From Kazachstania africana CBS 2517 (taxonomy: Eukaryota > Ascomycota > Saccharomycetes > Saccharomycetales > Saccharomycetaceae), in assembly GCF_000304475.1 (NCBI RefSeq), contig NC_018949.1, forward strand, positions 310,001 to 374,000: a DNA stretch of 64,000 nucleotides, read 5' to 3'. Below are positions 30,479 through 39,805 of this stretch, one piece after another. The notes under the pieces are model-generated. The model was not told where the DNA came from, searched no databases, and was given only the letters and a program-made list of their open reading frames with translations. Positions within the stretch are counted from its first letter, which is position 1. Each line of letters starts with the position of its first letter. Position numbers and translations under genes: made by a program.

Positions 30479-32887
30479 TTAGATTCGTTCAGGTATTTCA
30501 CCTTCAATGTCAAATGATTGGCCCACGTCTATGTGACTGTTTTCATCCAAACTGACAAACCTCTTTTGGCTTGGCCTTCTATTGGGTTCGTTGATTTGAA
30601 CCCATTTATATTCATTACCTTTCTTTATCGGTATAAAATCATCTAAAGATTCAGTTGATACTGTTGTTGGGGTTTTGGATTCAGAATTGTGTTTGTCTTG
30701 TTCCTCTCGGAGAGGCTCTAATGTGGAGTCTTTTCTAACTGTTGAACCTCTATTAGGTACTACATTGTTTTCATTGGTACTTCTGTCCATAAAAACTGAG
30801 TCTCTCAATCCCAAAGATGATTTTCTAGGGTCCTTTGGTAGTTCTTGGTTGTTCTTAATTTCTGTGTTCAAAAATTCAGCTGTACTAACTGTATTCAATG
30901 AGAACGAACTGTCTCTTTTGTCCATATTATTATCTGGATTGAATCTCCATGATTTACGTGTTAGTGCTTCAGAATCAATATAGATTGAAGATGAGCCATC
31001 TCTTAGAGTGAACTCTGTGTTTCTTTTTTGCCTGTCTCCTGAGTTGGGTAGCAATGCCTCGTTATTATCCTCTGAATATAGATCATTGTATATTTGACTG
31101 GATGCCTTCTTTTCCCTGAGGGTAGATGCGTCAGATTCAGATGATGAGGATTCGTCTAATTTGATGGCATTTAGCATATTAATATTTTTGCCTTCACCGT
31201 CATCAGTGTCAGAGTCATCAAATGGATTGTTTACTGGAGTTATTGTAGGATTGCCCAACGATGGATTAGCAACATTCTTTTCTTTGTCTTCATCTTTTCT
31301 ATTTTGTTTCCTAGTTCGCCAAAGAAGTATTAATATTATTAAGATTATAATTACGCCAACAGGGATCGCCACACCACAGGCAATTGCAATTGTCTTTTTG
31401 TTATTTTTCTTGGTTGATATGCCAGATACCGTACCAGAAGCTGTCGCAGAAGCACTTGATGAACGTGTAGCGGAAGTGGCACCATTGGAACTTGAAATTG
31501 TTGAACTACTTGCCGAGGTATGGGATAACGTATGGTTTGTAGTAGAATTTGTACTGTTTTTACTGGCAATAGCGTTCATACCAATTATTTGAAAATCAAG
31601 TTCTTGACTTTTGGACCCTTTGCTAGCAATGAGACCAACATTTAGTTGCTCGAGATCTGAAGGTGTTTCACCTTGCATAGTTAAATTTGATGACATAAAA
31701 GACAACCAACTGTGAGATTGAGATGTGTTTGTAAAAGTAATACTGACATTTGTATCAGAGAAATCTGTGAATTGTGATGGTAAAAAAGTGTATTCAAACC
31801 ATTCACCTCTGGTTGCATTGATGTTTGGCAGAGAAGAAACGGCAAAAAGGTCGCTGGTTGATTCAACCTCAAAATTTAAGTAAATGACGTCCTCGTATAT
31901 GTCATAGACAGCCACGCTAAAATTTCCTGTTGAAGAATCATTAGCCATAGTACCAGATAAAGTGGTATTATTCAAAGTAACCCAGGACGGAGCATCCAAC
32001 AACTCAATGGAGCCCAGCCCAGTTGAGTTAATGGCAACATCATCCAAGTAAACATAGTTTAAGGGAATATCATAGTCGAAAGAACCGGAATCTGTGACGT
32101 TGATCAATATGGTGTTTTGAATGGAAGTCGTTAGTTGATGTCCACCGACTATCAATTGGAATTCTACCTCACAACTTGAATAACCTTCTATTTCCGATGC
32201 AATCAAAACTAATGGATAATACATTTCTGGTGCAATATCTGAATTAACAACTGGCGCTGTACCGCTGAATTTCAAAGTGGTTGCATCGAAGGAAAGCCAG
32301 TTTGGTAAAGGGGCATTGTATTGATATGAACGGCCGTAAATTTCCGTAATAAGAGTATCGTTTGTGAATGTAGACCTATCAAATGTAACGTTGAAGACTT
32401 CGTAGGGTGATAAAATTAGCCCATCTTTACCATTGGTATTACCGTAGTTTTTCAAAAGTGCTAGAAGGTTGAAATTACTTGCAATTTCAACACTAGATTG
32501 GTTGGAAACTACGAGTTGATAAGTTACGTTCAAAGACTGGGTGTCATCGGGATCTGTACCTTGTAAAGTGAAATTGAAGTAACGTGTAGATTCGTCATTT
32601 TCCAGAAATGACGAGGAGGGTGTTCCTGTAAAAGTTCTGCTGGAAGAATCGAATGATAACCAGCTAGGTAGATTGTACGCGTCATAGACAATTTGTACAT
32701 TTTTGTCTATTTCTGAGAGGTATGTATCATTTGATATTGTGAAACTAAAAGTTTCATCTATTCTAGCGATGGGAGGTAATTGTTTATTGACTGGATAAGC
32801 TTCATATGGTTGTGCCATAGAGAGCTTGGCCACTAACAGACATATCAAAAGTGATATGAGACAGTTATGTGATATAATATTCAACAT
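30479..32887 (-). CDS. AXL2: Axial budding landmark glycoprotein Axl2 (Bud10)
   Basis: The 802-residue type I membrane protein has a signal peptide (about 1-25, ending KLSMAQ), a long Ser/Thr/Asn-rich ectodomain with cadherin-like repeats (PYEAYPVNKQLPPIARIDET, LPSWLSFDSSSRTFTGTPSS, FNLLALLKNYG), a transmembrane helix near 495-520 (IACGVAIPVGVIIILIILIL) and a cytoplasmic tail with a NNPFDD motif. The end, RRPSQKRFVSLDENSH and VGQSFDIEGEIPE, matches the S. cerevisiae tail. Axl2 marks the axial bud site with Bud3, Bud4 and Axl1 and recruits Bud5. Many N-x-S/T sites are present; the S. cerevisiae protein is O-mannosylated by Pmt4. Upstream SCB- and MCB-type elements suggest late-G1 expression. 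Confidence 0.95.
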   Translation of the reverse strand: MLNIISHNCLISLLICLLVAKLSMAQPYEAYPVNKQLPPIARIDETFSFTISNDTYLSEIDKNVQIVYDAYNLPSWLSFDSSSRTFTGTPSSSFLENDESTRYFNFTLQGTDPDDTQSLNVTYQLVVSNQSSVEIASNFNLLALLKNYGNTNGKDGLILSPYEVFNVTFDRSTFTNDTLITEIYGRSYQYNAPLPNWLSFDATTLKFSGTAPVVNSDIAPEMYYPLVLIASEIEGYSSCEVEFQLIVGGHQLTTSIQNTILINVTDSGSFDYDIPLNYVYLDDVAINSTGLGSIELLDAPSWVTLNNTTLSGTMANDSSTGNFSVAVYDIYEDVIYLNFEVESTSDLFAVSSLPNINATRGEWFEYTFLPSQFTDFSDTNVSITFTNTSQSHSWLSFMSSNLTMQGETPSDLEQLNVGLIASKGSKSQELDFQIIGMNAIASKNSTNSTTNHTLSHTSASSSTISSSNGATSATRSSSASATASGTVSGISTKKNNKKTIAIACGVAIPVGVIIILIILILLWRTRKQNRKDEDKEKNVANPSLGNPTITPVNNPFDDSDTDDGEGKNINMLNAIKLDESSSSESDASTLREKKASSQIYNDLYSEDNNEALLPNSGDRQKRNTEFTLRDGSSSIYIDSEALTRKSWRFNPDNNMDKRDSSFSLNTVSTAEFLNTEIKNNQELPKDPRKSSLGLRDSVFMDRSTNENNVVPNRGSTVRKDSTLEPLREEQDKHNSESKTPTTVSTESLDDFIPIKKGNEYKWVQINEPNRRPSQKRFVSLDENSHIDVGQSFDIEGEIPERI

Positions 32888-33448
32888 GTACTATTAACGA
32901 GGAATATATATATATGTGATGCTAGCGATTGTTATAGCGGGACAGTTATGTTAAAACGAAAGGGAAGGACAGGCTATTTAAAATGACAACACTGGATGTT
33001 ATATTCTTTGGGTAGTCCTTCTAGAGGGAAAGAAAATTAACCAAACAGGTTCTTCATTTCTTATGTATATATTAAAATAGTTTCTAGACAAAAATAGACG
33101 ACATTACACTTAGATACGAATCGGGATAATTAAGTGACATTTTCTTACTAGCGGTGGAGGCTAAACGGTACATCAAGCTACGAAATGTCCAGCTGAAAAG
33201 GGAAAGAGTACCTGAGTTGATGATGAACCTTAAAGTTTACTCTTTTGAGAATCCTGTAAAGAATTTGTTTCATTCACGCGAAACGCCAAAGATGTTTAAT
33301 TTTCGTGTTAAAATTGTCAGGAACAAAAAAAAAAGACTCAGTTGACGCGTCAGTCTAAACAGAGTAAAAGTCAAAGAATTTAGTAGTTATTATACAAGAT
33401 ATTTCTATATTTGAATCTTCTTATTATATGGGTAAGTTACTGCTGGGT
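32888..33448. other. Intergenic: AXL2 promoter and CCT2 3' flank
   Basis: The 561 bases serve AXL2, since CCT2 is on the same strand and ends at 33449. A plus-strand frame at 33154-33345 starts with GTG, has no recognisable relative and is probably chance. The cell-cycle elements are listed separately. Confidence 0.6.
33275..33350. promoter_or_regulatory. SCB-like and MCB elements in the AXL2 promoter
   Basis: CACGCGAAAC at 33275-33284 contains the SCB core CRCGAAA, and ACGCGT at 33345-33350 is a perfect MCB box. They lie about 390-460 bases upstream of the AXL2 ATG. SBF and MBF bind these in late G1. AXL2 in S. cerevisiae is known to peak in late G1, so the elements fit. Function is inferred. 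Confidence 0.5.
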
Positions 33449-35032
33449 TTACATGTGTTGTCTGTCTGCAGTTCTTGGTTTGGCACGAATGATATTGTCG
33501 ACTCTTAATAGGACTTCTGCAGCTTCGGAAGCAGAGCTAACGACGGCTCTTTTCAACTTGAAACTTTCTACGATACCGTTTTCTCTCATGTCTGCGATGG
33601 TACCGTTGTCCAAATCCAGGCCGGCGGTGGATATACCATTGTAGATGCTAGATCTTAATTTGGCGACTAATTCACTGCTATCGAAACCAGCATTGTCGGC
33701 TAAGATGGTTGGTAATTGTCTCAATGCGCGTGCAAACGATTCGACGGCAAGAGCTCTCTTACCATCAACATTTTGTGCTTCAGTGTCAACGGCTTTCGAC
33801 ATTAGCATTTCAGCGCAACCACCACCTAGAACGGTTCTGGTTTCCTTTGTGGTTTGTGATAAGACGGATAGAGCATCGTGCAACGATCTTTCCGCTTCAT
33901 CTAATACTTGATCTGTAGCGCCTCTCAATACAATGGTACATGCTTCTCCTGCTTTACAACCACTGAATTTTAAAAAACTGTCTTCACCAATTATCACTTC
34001 TTCTATTAAATCACATTCACCTAATTTACATTTTTCTGGATTATCGAAGGTAGAAACGACTTCCCCACCAGTCACAAGGGCTAATCTTTCGACACCTTCA
34101 AAATCAGCATGTTCGATGGAATTTATACCTAAATCTGTGAATAATTGTTCAGGATAGTCATAAATTAATTGTCTGTTAATAAAAGTGTTGATACCAAATT
34201 TCGAAATCTTATCGATCTTATTTTTCATTTTAATTCTTTCAGCTTTTTCTAATTCTGCTAATTTTGAAGTTGAATCCACTTTAAATTTGGTACCAAAAAT
34301 TTTAACTTTATCGGTATCTAAAGTAGTATTAGCAATTAAAATTTTGGCATCTTTAACCTTCTTTGGTTGATTGTTACCGAATTTTTTGGCTAAGATGAAA
34401 CCTTCGTCTAAAAATGAATCTGATAATTTACCACCTAGAATTTTAATAATTTGAATATGTTCCAGGTTGGTAGATCCTTTTAATCTTAAAATAGCATCAG
34501 TGGCTAATCTAGCAAAATATTCTTTATCCTGAGATAGAATCTTAGAAGATAAAGTTGTCTTTGCAATGTGAATCAGATCATTTTCAAATTTTGCTTTATC
34601 ATTAACATTATCTACTGCAGCTTTCTCTAAGGCATGCAATGCCGCCTTAGAGGCAATTCTATAACCTTCAATGATAGTTTGTGGATGTATCTTTGATTGA
34701 TCAATCAATTTTTCAGCTTCCCTTAAAAGTTCAGCACTCAAGACAGTAACACTCGTGGTACCATCACCAACTTCGTCATCTTGAACTTTACTAATATTAA
34801 CTAACACTTTTGCCGCAGGATTGTCCAATGGGATGGATTTCAAAATGGTGGCACCATCGTTGGTAACCAAAGCCCTGTCACTAGAAGCACTCTGTAACAA
34901 TTTATCCATACCTTTAGGACCCAATGTAGTCTTCACTAAGTCTCCGACTGCAATGGCACCGACAAAGGCAGACATACGAGCATTTTCTGCTCTCTCCTCA
35001 GTAACTTGATCGCCAAAAACCTGAACACTCAT
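33449..35032 (-). CDS. CCT2: Chaperonin TRiC/CCT subunit beta
   Basis: I place the start at ATG 35032 ([20 protein letters not shown]), giving 527 residues, the length of S. cerevisiae Cct2; an upstream in-frame ATG at 35080 would add 16 residues with no match. Group II chaperonin motifs are present: [44 protein letters not shown] near residues 92-106 and the C-terminal GGGCAEM and [12 protein letters not shown] nucleotide-site segments. It is one of eight subunits of the cytosolic ring that folds actin and tubulin. It lies after AXL2 as YIL142W does, but the next gene here is MKT1, not SSL2 as on S. cerevisiae chromosome IX. Confidence 0.97.
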   Translation of the reverse strand: MSVQVFGDQVTEERAENARMSAFVGAIAVGDLVKTTLGPKGMDKLLQSASSDRALVTNDGATILKSIPLDNPAAKVLVNISKVQDDEVGDGTTSVTVLSAELLREAEKLIDQSKIHPQTIIEGYRIASKAALHALEKAAVDNVNDKAKFENDLIHIAKTTLSSKILSQDKEYFARLATDAILRLKGSTNLEHIQIIKILGGKLSDSFLDEGFILAKKFGNNQPKKVKDAKILIANTTLDTDKVKIFGTKFKVDSTSKLAELEKAERIKMKNKIDKISKFGINTFINRQLIYDYPEQLFTDLGINSIEHADFEGVERLALVTGGEVVSTFDNPEKCKLGECDLIEEVIIGEDSFLKFSGCKAGEACTIVLRGATDQVLDEAERSLHDALSVLSQTTKETRTVLGGGCAEMLMSKAVDTEAQNVDGKRALAVESFARALRQLPTILADNAGFDSSELVAKLRSSIYNGISTAGLDLDNGTIADMRENGIVESFKLKRAVVSSASEAAEVLLRVDNIIRAKPRTADRQHM

Positions 35033-35389
35033 TACGCTCAAAAATCGGTAATTAACTCTTTCAATGCCAATACTAATCAACTACTCTCACAATTATCATC
35101 ACTGATCAAATTTCAACTTTCTTATGATGAAAGTGCTTATTGAAAAATTTGCCACATTTAAGAGCACGGTCATTTCATACGTACGGTAAACTAACATAAC
35201 AAGCATATAAGAGATTACGCTAATAGAATCGAACTAATCAGTGGAAATGGGCAAGTTATCATGGCAGTGGCAGCCACTAGACGAGTTCCCCATAAGTATT
35301 GCTTATGCTGGCTAGTTGGTGTTTTTTACACATCAAACACGTAAAATTATACAAAGTTAGTGAACTATGTACATATCTATATCACTTCT
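35033..35389. other. Intergenic: CCT2 upstream region and MKT1 3' flank
   Basis: The 357 bases contain the CCT2 promoter. No open frame, repeat or clear regulatory motif was recognised. It is the first joint between the YIL-like segment and MKT1. Confidence 0.6.
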
Positions 35390-37921
35390 TTAAATTTCTT
35401 TCTTATCATTTAAAATGGCGTTCTTAGTGAACTCGACGGCCTTTGCAATCAATGCTGCCTCGTCATTTTTCATTAACCTTTGAGAAGATAACTCTTTGAC
35501 TAAATTGACACATTGAGTTAGGTATTCAACAGCATTTTCAAATTGTTCGCCCAAATCTGGGATTGTCTTGTAAGTGCTGAATTCGGTGGCAACCAAGGTA
35601 AGCGCATCATTCTTGGCATTCCCATTGTGTAAGTATTTTTGCAAGAAAAATTGAATCATCATTGCCATAATAGTGTTTGGTAACGCTAACTTGAATGGCA
35701 TCTTGTGAACAATCGAAGTTTTCCAATCGTTGTTGTCAAGAGATAATCTATCAAATTCATTTGAAGTAAGTGATGAAATGATAGTAGCTTCAAATAAATT
35801 CTTTAAATTGTCTCTGACATAATCTAAATGTTCTCTAAAGATTAAGGTTTTTTTATCGATTGGACCATGATAATTGCTTGGTTTTTGTTCAACTTGGTAC
35901 AATGTTAATAAACGGGTTAACAATAGGATGTATGTTGATTCCTGAGGATATGATCGTAGGGTATGATCGGATAATGCAGAACGAACTACAGGTTTTATTT
36001 CTTCGGATAATTTCAAAGTATCTAACTTTAAGAAAACTAGGAGTACCAATAACCTTTCATGGAATTTTGAGTCAATCGATAAATCGTTAAACTTTAGTAG
36101 TACTTCACCCCATTTTGTTGGTTTCAAAATTCTTTGCGAGAAATTATATTCGAAAAATTCCAATTGAACTAATGATCTTAATAAACTTGTTGATAATAGA
36201 TCGAAGGAATTAGTCAATTTCTTTTCTAATGGAAGTGAATTGGAAAAGATAGCATCTTCTGAAATGAAATCTTTGGAAATATCTTTCGAATTGTTTAAAA
36301 TTGTAATAAATTCAGAAATGGAAAATTCATTTTCGTTCAAGTCTGTCTTGACTACTAAATGATTCAATCTATCAAAGATTGATGGGGAAATTCTGTTGGT
36401 CAATCCTGTCTTGTTATTTGGAGAAAACCATTTAACTAAATTGATTTGTTTCATTTGGAAATATCTATTGATCGGTTGGGTTAATAGATTAATTTCTTTA
36501 TTTTTAAAAGCTTCAACTGATTTTGAAATTAATTCCCTGTAAGAATTTGAAGAACCACCATCCAATGGTGGTTCTTCTGGATATACACCGGTGGTGATTG
36601 CATCGAACAAATTACCTGTTGCAAGACCAAGGGATCTATAGAAATAGTATTCGGCCGGTAATTTTTGAGTAATAACATCGTGAATGTCATTGGGAATTGC
36701 CATGTTTTTAGCACTGTCACCAATAGTGGCAGAGGTTGTTGTGGTACTTTCTGATGCCACAGACAAGGATTCCATTTTTTTTTCAATTGGTGAATCGCTA
36801 TTAGAACGGCTGGACGATACTGAATTTGAAGAAAGAGATGATTTACGGCTTTCTAGAGACTGTTCAATAGAATCGGCTTCCGCCAAATATACTTCGACTC
36901 TCCCATTATCATGCATTACAGGCATGTATCTTAAAGATGCGATACCCTTGTGATATTTTTCTACGTAATTTGAAGATGAATTATCAGCACCATTGTCCAG
37001 TTGATTTGAAAATTGGTAAGCATAAAAATTAGTTCCTGTATTTAAAACCATTTCTAACGCAATCTCGAAGACCTTTGAATTTGGGTATATTTGCAAAGGT
37101 GGTAAAGTATAAGGTTGTAAATCATTACCTACAGCCATTGCGATATCAATAAATTCTTCATGATTCAAATGGAATTCTTTTAATACTCTTGATCTATCAA
37201 TAAATCTGAAATCTTTATTTGGAAATTCCATTCCGAGAATGAATTTGTCAACATTTTTCAGCATCAAACAATCTGTCGGACCATAAATTGCATCGATGTA
37301 ACCCTTTGATAGGAGATAGGATAATTGAGACCATGATGTGAATGGTGCGACTTGATAGGTGATATCATGCTCGATAAAATAGTCAATTAAATTTGCCTGG
37401 TATCTTTTTGATTCCATGATCGTATTATATCTGAATGGTTCCTGTGGTTGTAGAGGTTGATCGATGTAGGAATTTTGATTGCTGGTCATTAAATTACTCC
37501 ATTGGGTCCATGCCTTGTGCCTTTGAAACAACATCAACTCTTTGTTAGTCTTTGAGGCCTGTGATGAAGCACTAGAATTCCGTGATAAATCGGATGTAGT
37601 AGAAGATGCAGCGACTTCATTTGCAGTGGCAGTAAAATAACCTGCTGCGTCCAATTGATTTGCCGTTAAAGATCCGTCAAAAATAAAGACTGGAGTGACT
37701 TTGTATTCTTTGAATATTTTAAGATCACTCTCTAAATATAGATTCAAACTTGTTGGGAACCCACCAATGGCATCTAAAAATTGTTCCTTCTTACTCGTCA
37801 ATAGTCTTGAAACGTAGTGATTTACATCGATACCCAGAGTGGTATTCTTGAGAGCCTCAATTGGGTACGTGCCGACGAGGCCTCTCTCAAAAAGGTACAG
37901 TTCCAACGATTTAATTGGCAT
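35390..37921 (-). CDS. MKT1: Post-transcriptional regulator Mkt1 (XPG/FEN1-like fold)
   Basis: The 843-residue protein begins MPIKSLELYLFERGLVGTYP and carries the N-terminal XPG-like nuclease region (IDVNHYVSRLL, FLDAIGGFPTSLNLYLESDL, VTPVFIFDG), an internal XPG-I region near 200-260 (DAIYGPTDCLMLKNVDKFIL) and a Mkt1-specific C-terminus. S. cerevisiae Mkt1 has 830 residues. It works with Pbp1 and Pab1 in regulating mRNAs, including HO and mitochondrial-protein mRNAs. Residue 30 is glycine, like the non-laboratory S. cerevisiae allele. In S. cerevisiae MKT1 is on chromosome XIV (YNL085W); here it lies between CCT2 and OST3, linking the two halves of the window. Confidence 0.95.
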   Translation of the reverse strand: MPIKSLELYLFERGLVGTYPIEALKNTTLGIDVNHYVSRLLTSKKEQFLDAIGGFPTSLNLYLESDLKIFKEYKVTPVFIFDGSLTANQLDAAGYFTATANEVAASSTTSDLSRNSSASSQASKTNKELMLFQRHKAWTQWSNLMTSNQNSYIDQPLQPQEPFRYNTIMESKRYQANLIDYFIEHDITYQVAPFTSWSQLSYLLSKGYIDAIYGPTDCLMLKNVDKFILGMEFPNKDFRFIDRSRVLKEFHLNHEEFIDIAMAVGNDLQPYTLPPLQIYPNSKVFEIALEMVLNTGTNFYAYQFSNQLDNGADNSSSNYVEKYHKGIASLRYMPVMHDNGRVEVYLAEADSIEQSLESRKSSLSSNSVSSSRSNSDSPIEKKMESLSVASESTTTTSATIGDSAKNMAIPNDIHDVITQKLPAEYYFYRSLGLATGNLFDAITTGVYPEEPPLDGGSSNSYRELISKSVEAFKNKEINLLTQPINRYFQMKQINLVKWFSPNNKTGLTNRISPSIFDRLNHLVVKTDLNENEFSISEFITILNNSKDISKDFISEDAIFSNSLPLEKKLTNSFDLLSTSLLRSLVQLEFFEYNFSQRILKPTKWGEVLLKFNDLSIDSKFHERLLVLLVFLKLDTLKLSEEIKPVVRSALSDHTLRSYPQESTYILLLTRLLTLYQVEQKPSNYHGPIDKKTLIFREHLDYVRDNLKNLFEATIISSLTSNEFDRLSLDNNDWKTSIVHKMPFKLALPNTIMAMMIQFFLQKYLHNGNAKNDALTLVATEFSTYKTIPDLGEQFENAVEYLTQCVNLVKELSSQRLMKNDEAALIAKAVEFTKNAILNDKKEI

Positions 37922-38527
37922 TTTCTATCCTCGAAAAATAGCGATAGTGTTCCTTTTCTCCAAAAGAAACCTGAAACGAATATAAAATTGAAAAACTGCC
38001 TGAAATTAGCGTCACTTGACGGGATAGGACTCTATACACGATTGTGGGGCTGTCTGTAACTTGGCTCCTTTTTTAGTTTTTCTATCTTCAAATACAGTGA
38101 AACGAACCCTCGAACTGCAGCGAAAAAGAGAATCAGAAGAGCACAACCAAATAAAGGATCAATTCAATCAATCCAACAAGTACAGCAGCAATAGAGGTGT
38201 CCTTGAACAATCCTTTCCACAACACTTGACGACTGATTAATTCGACTGGCCAATGTCTCTTTTTTTATTATTTTCCAGTACCAAAAAAAAAAAAAAAATT
38301 AGAGCTTTGTATCGTATTGCACGAGTATCACGTTTTTTGGCAAAATGTAACACATTTTCATTCTACGTGTCAAGTTAAATAACTATTGATGCTTGCATAT
38401 ATAGGTATATTTATATATAGTAGGACTGTGTTTTTGCTTAGCTATCGTTTGTGTGGTTGAGGAAATTTTGGTCTGATAGTTTCCTGTGTTCAATTGAGGC
38501 GTGTACGTTTTAAACTCGTGAAACGAT
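37922..38527. other. Intergenic: divergent MKT1-OST3 promoter
   Basis: The 606 bases hold both promoters. There is an A-rich tract at about 38284-38298 and AT-rich TATA-like sequence near 38397-38420. A short frame at 37817-38059 overlaps MKT1 on the opposite strand and is not credible. No other feature was recognised. Confidence 0.6.
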
Positions 38528-39565
38528 ATGAGATTAGGGAATCAGATTTCTGTGATACTAGCACTACTAAGTGTGTGGTTTTCCGTTGTAACTGCTGCTG
38601 TACAGGAAAGTCTTCTCCAGGAAGCCCAGAAGAACTCGAATAAAGTGATTACTTTGACAAATGAGAACTATCAGAATGTCCTGGGGGGGCCTCGTGACAG
38701 TTATATCCTGGCTCTATTGACTTCGACGGCTCCTGAAGTTAACTGTGTAACCTGTATTGAATTAGAGTCTGAGTACAAGACAATTGCCAATTCATGGTTT
38801 GCAGACCACCCAGACGGTGTCTCAGGCTCGAAATCGTTGTACTTTGCCAAGGCTAATATTGAAACAACTCAATTTATCTTGGATGTATTCACTGTATTGG
38901 GAATAGAGCAAGTTCCTCGTCTTTTACTATTCAGCCCTGGTGGAGATATTAAGGATTTCGAGCTACTTGACATCCCGCTAGCGAGTGGTATGGAGCGTGT
39001 ATTCTCTATCATTACAGCTGTCAAAAGTCAAACTGGAATCAATGACTACTTTATTCATGAACCCATCGATTGGTCATCATTCTTTATTACTGGTTTTACT
39101 ACTTTCGCTGTCATCTTCTTACTCAGGAAAAACCAAAAGATAGCTGTCAGTTTTTTAACGTCAAGAATCACTTGGGCTTTAATTTCTGTAGCTTTCATTA
39201 TCTTAATGCTCGGTGGATCTATGTTCAATAAAATGAGAGGCCAACCATTAGCAGGTCAAGGTAAAAATGGTGAAATAGTATACTTCCTTGCAGGTGACTT
39301 CCAGAATCAATTTGCTATTGAAACTCAAGTTATCGTGGTTCTCTACGGTATCTTAACATCAGTCGTCGTCTTTTTGGTCCTTGCCGTCCCAAAAATCAGT
39401 TCGTATTATTCCAACAGTGCTCGTCGTACTACCGTCGTCGCATTAGCTGCTATCAGTTCCACTATTATCCTCTACATGTTTTTTTCTGCTCTAACTGGTA
39501 TCTTCAAAATTAAAAGTGCCAGTTATCCTTTCACTTTGATGAAATTGACATCTTTTTTCAGTTAA
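38528..39565 (+). CDS. OST3: Oligosaccharyltransferase subunit Ost3 (thioredoxin-like oxidoreductase)
   Basis: The 345-residue ER membrane protein has a signal peptide (about 1-23), a lumenal thioredoxin-like domain with a CxxC motif at about residues 70-73 (VNCVTCIELESEY), and four C-terminal transmembrane helices. The matching blocks are LAGQGKNGEIVYF, DFQNQFAIETQV and IKSASYPFTL. Ost3 or its paralogue Ost6 forms mixed disulfides with nascent chains so that N-glycosylation sites stay accessible to Stt3. Position next to TCB1 and length (S. cerevisiae 350) support OST3 over OST6. The orientation, away from MKT1, is the same relative to TCB1 as YOR085W. A G7 run near 38679-38685 is in frame. 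Confidence 0.95.
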   Translation: MRLGNQISVILALLSVWFSVVTAAVQESLLQEAQKNSNKVITLTNENYQNVLGGPRDSYILALLTSTAPEVNCVTCIELESEYKTIANSWFADHPDGVSGSKSLYFAKANIETTQFILDVFTVLGIEQVPRLLLFSPGGDIKDFELLDIPLASGMERVFSIITAVKSQTGINDYFIHEPIDWSSFFITGFTTFAVIFLLRKNQKIAVSFLTSRITWALISVAFIILMLGGSMFNKMRGQPLAGQGKNGEIVYFLAGDFQNQFAIETQVIVVLYGILTSVVVFLVLAVPKISSYYSNSARRTTVVALAAISSTIILYMFFSALTGIFKIKSASYPFTLMKLTSFFS

Positions 39566-39805
39566 TAGATTTATAAAACTATATACTTTTATTAAAAAAA
39601 TGACTTGGTTGTAAAGAGAAACTCGAAACACTTTTGTATACTAATATTAGTTTCTTCTTATACTGATTCTTTTTATACTATCATTAAATTAAATAAAAGA
39701 GAGAAAAAAAGTCATTATATAATTTGCAACATGTTAAATATTATGTAGATGAGAAAATGGATCTACCATTCAAACTTTATTCACAGCAGAATGTAATGCT
39801 GCTGC

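Noticed and set aside
33154..33345. A 63-codon frame in the AXL2 promoter.
   Set aside because: It starts with GTG, overlaps the cell-cycle elements and has no recognisable relative.
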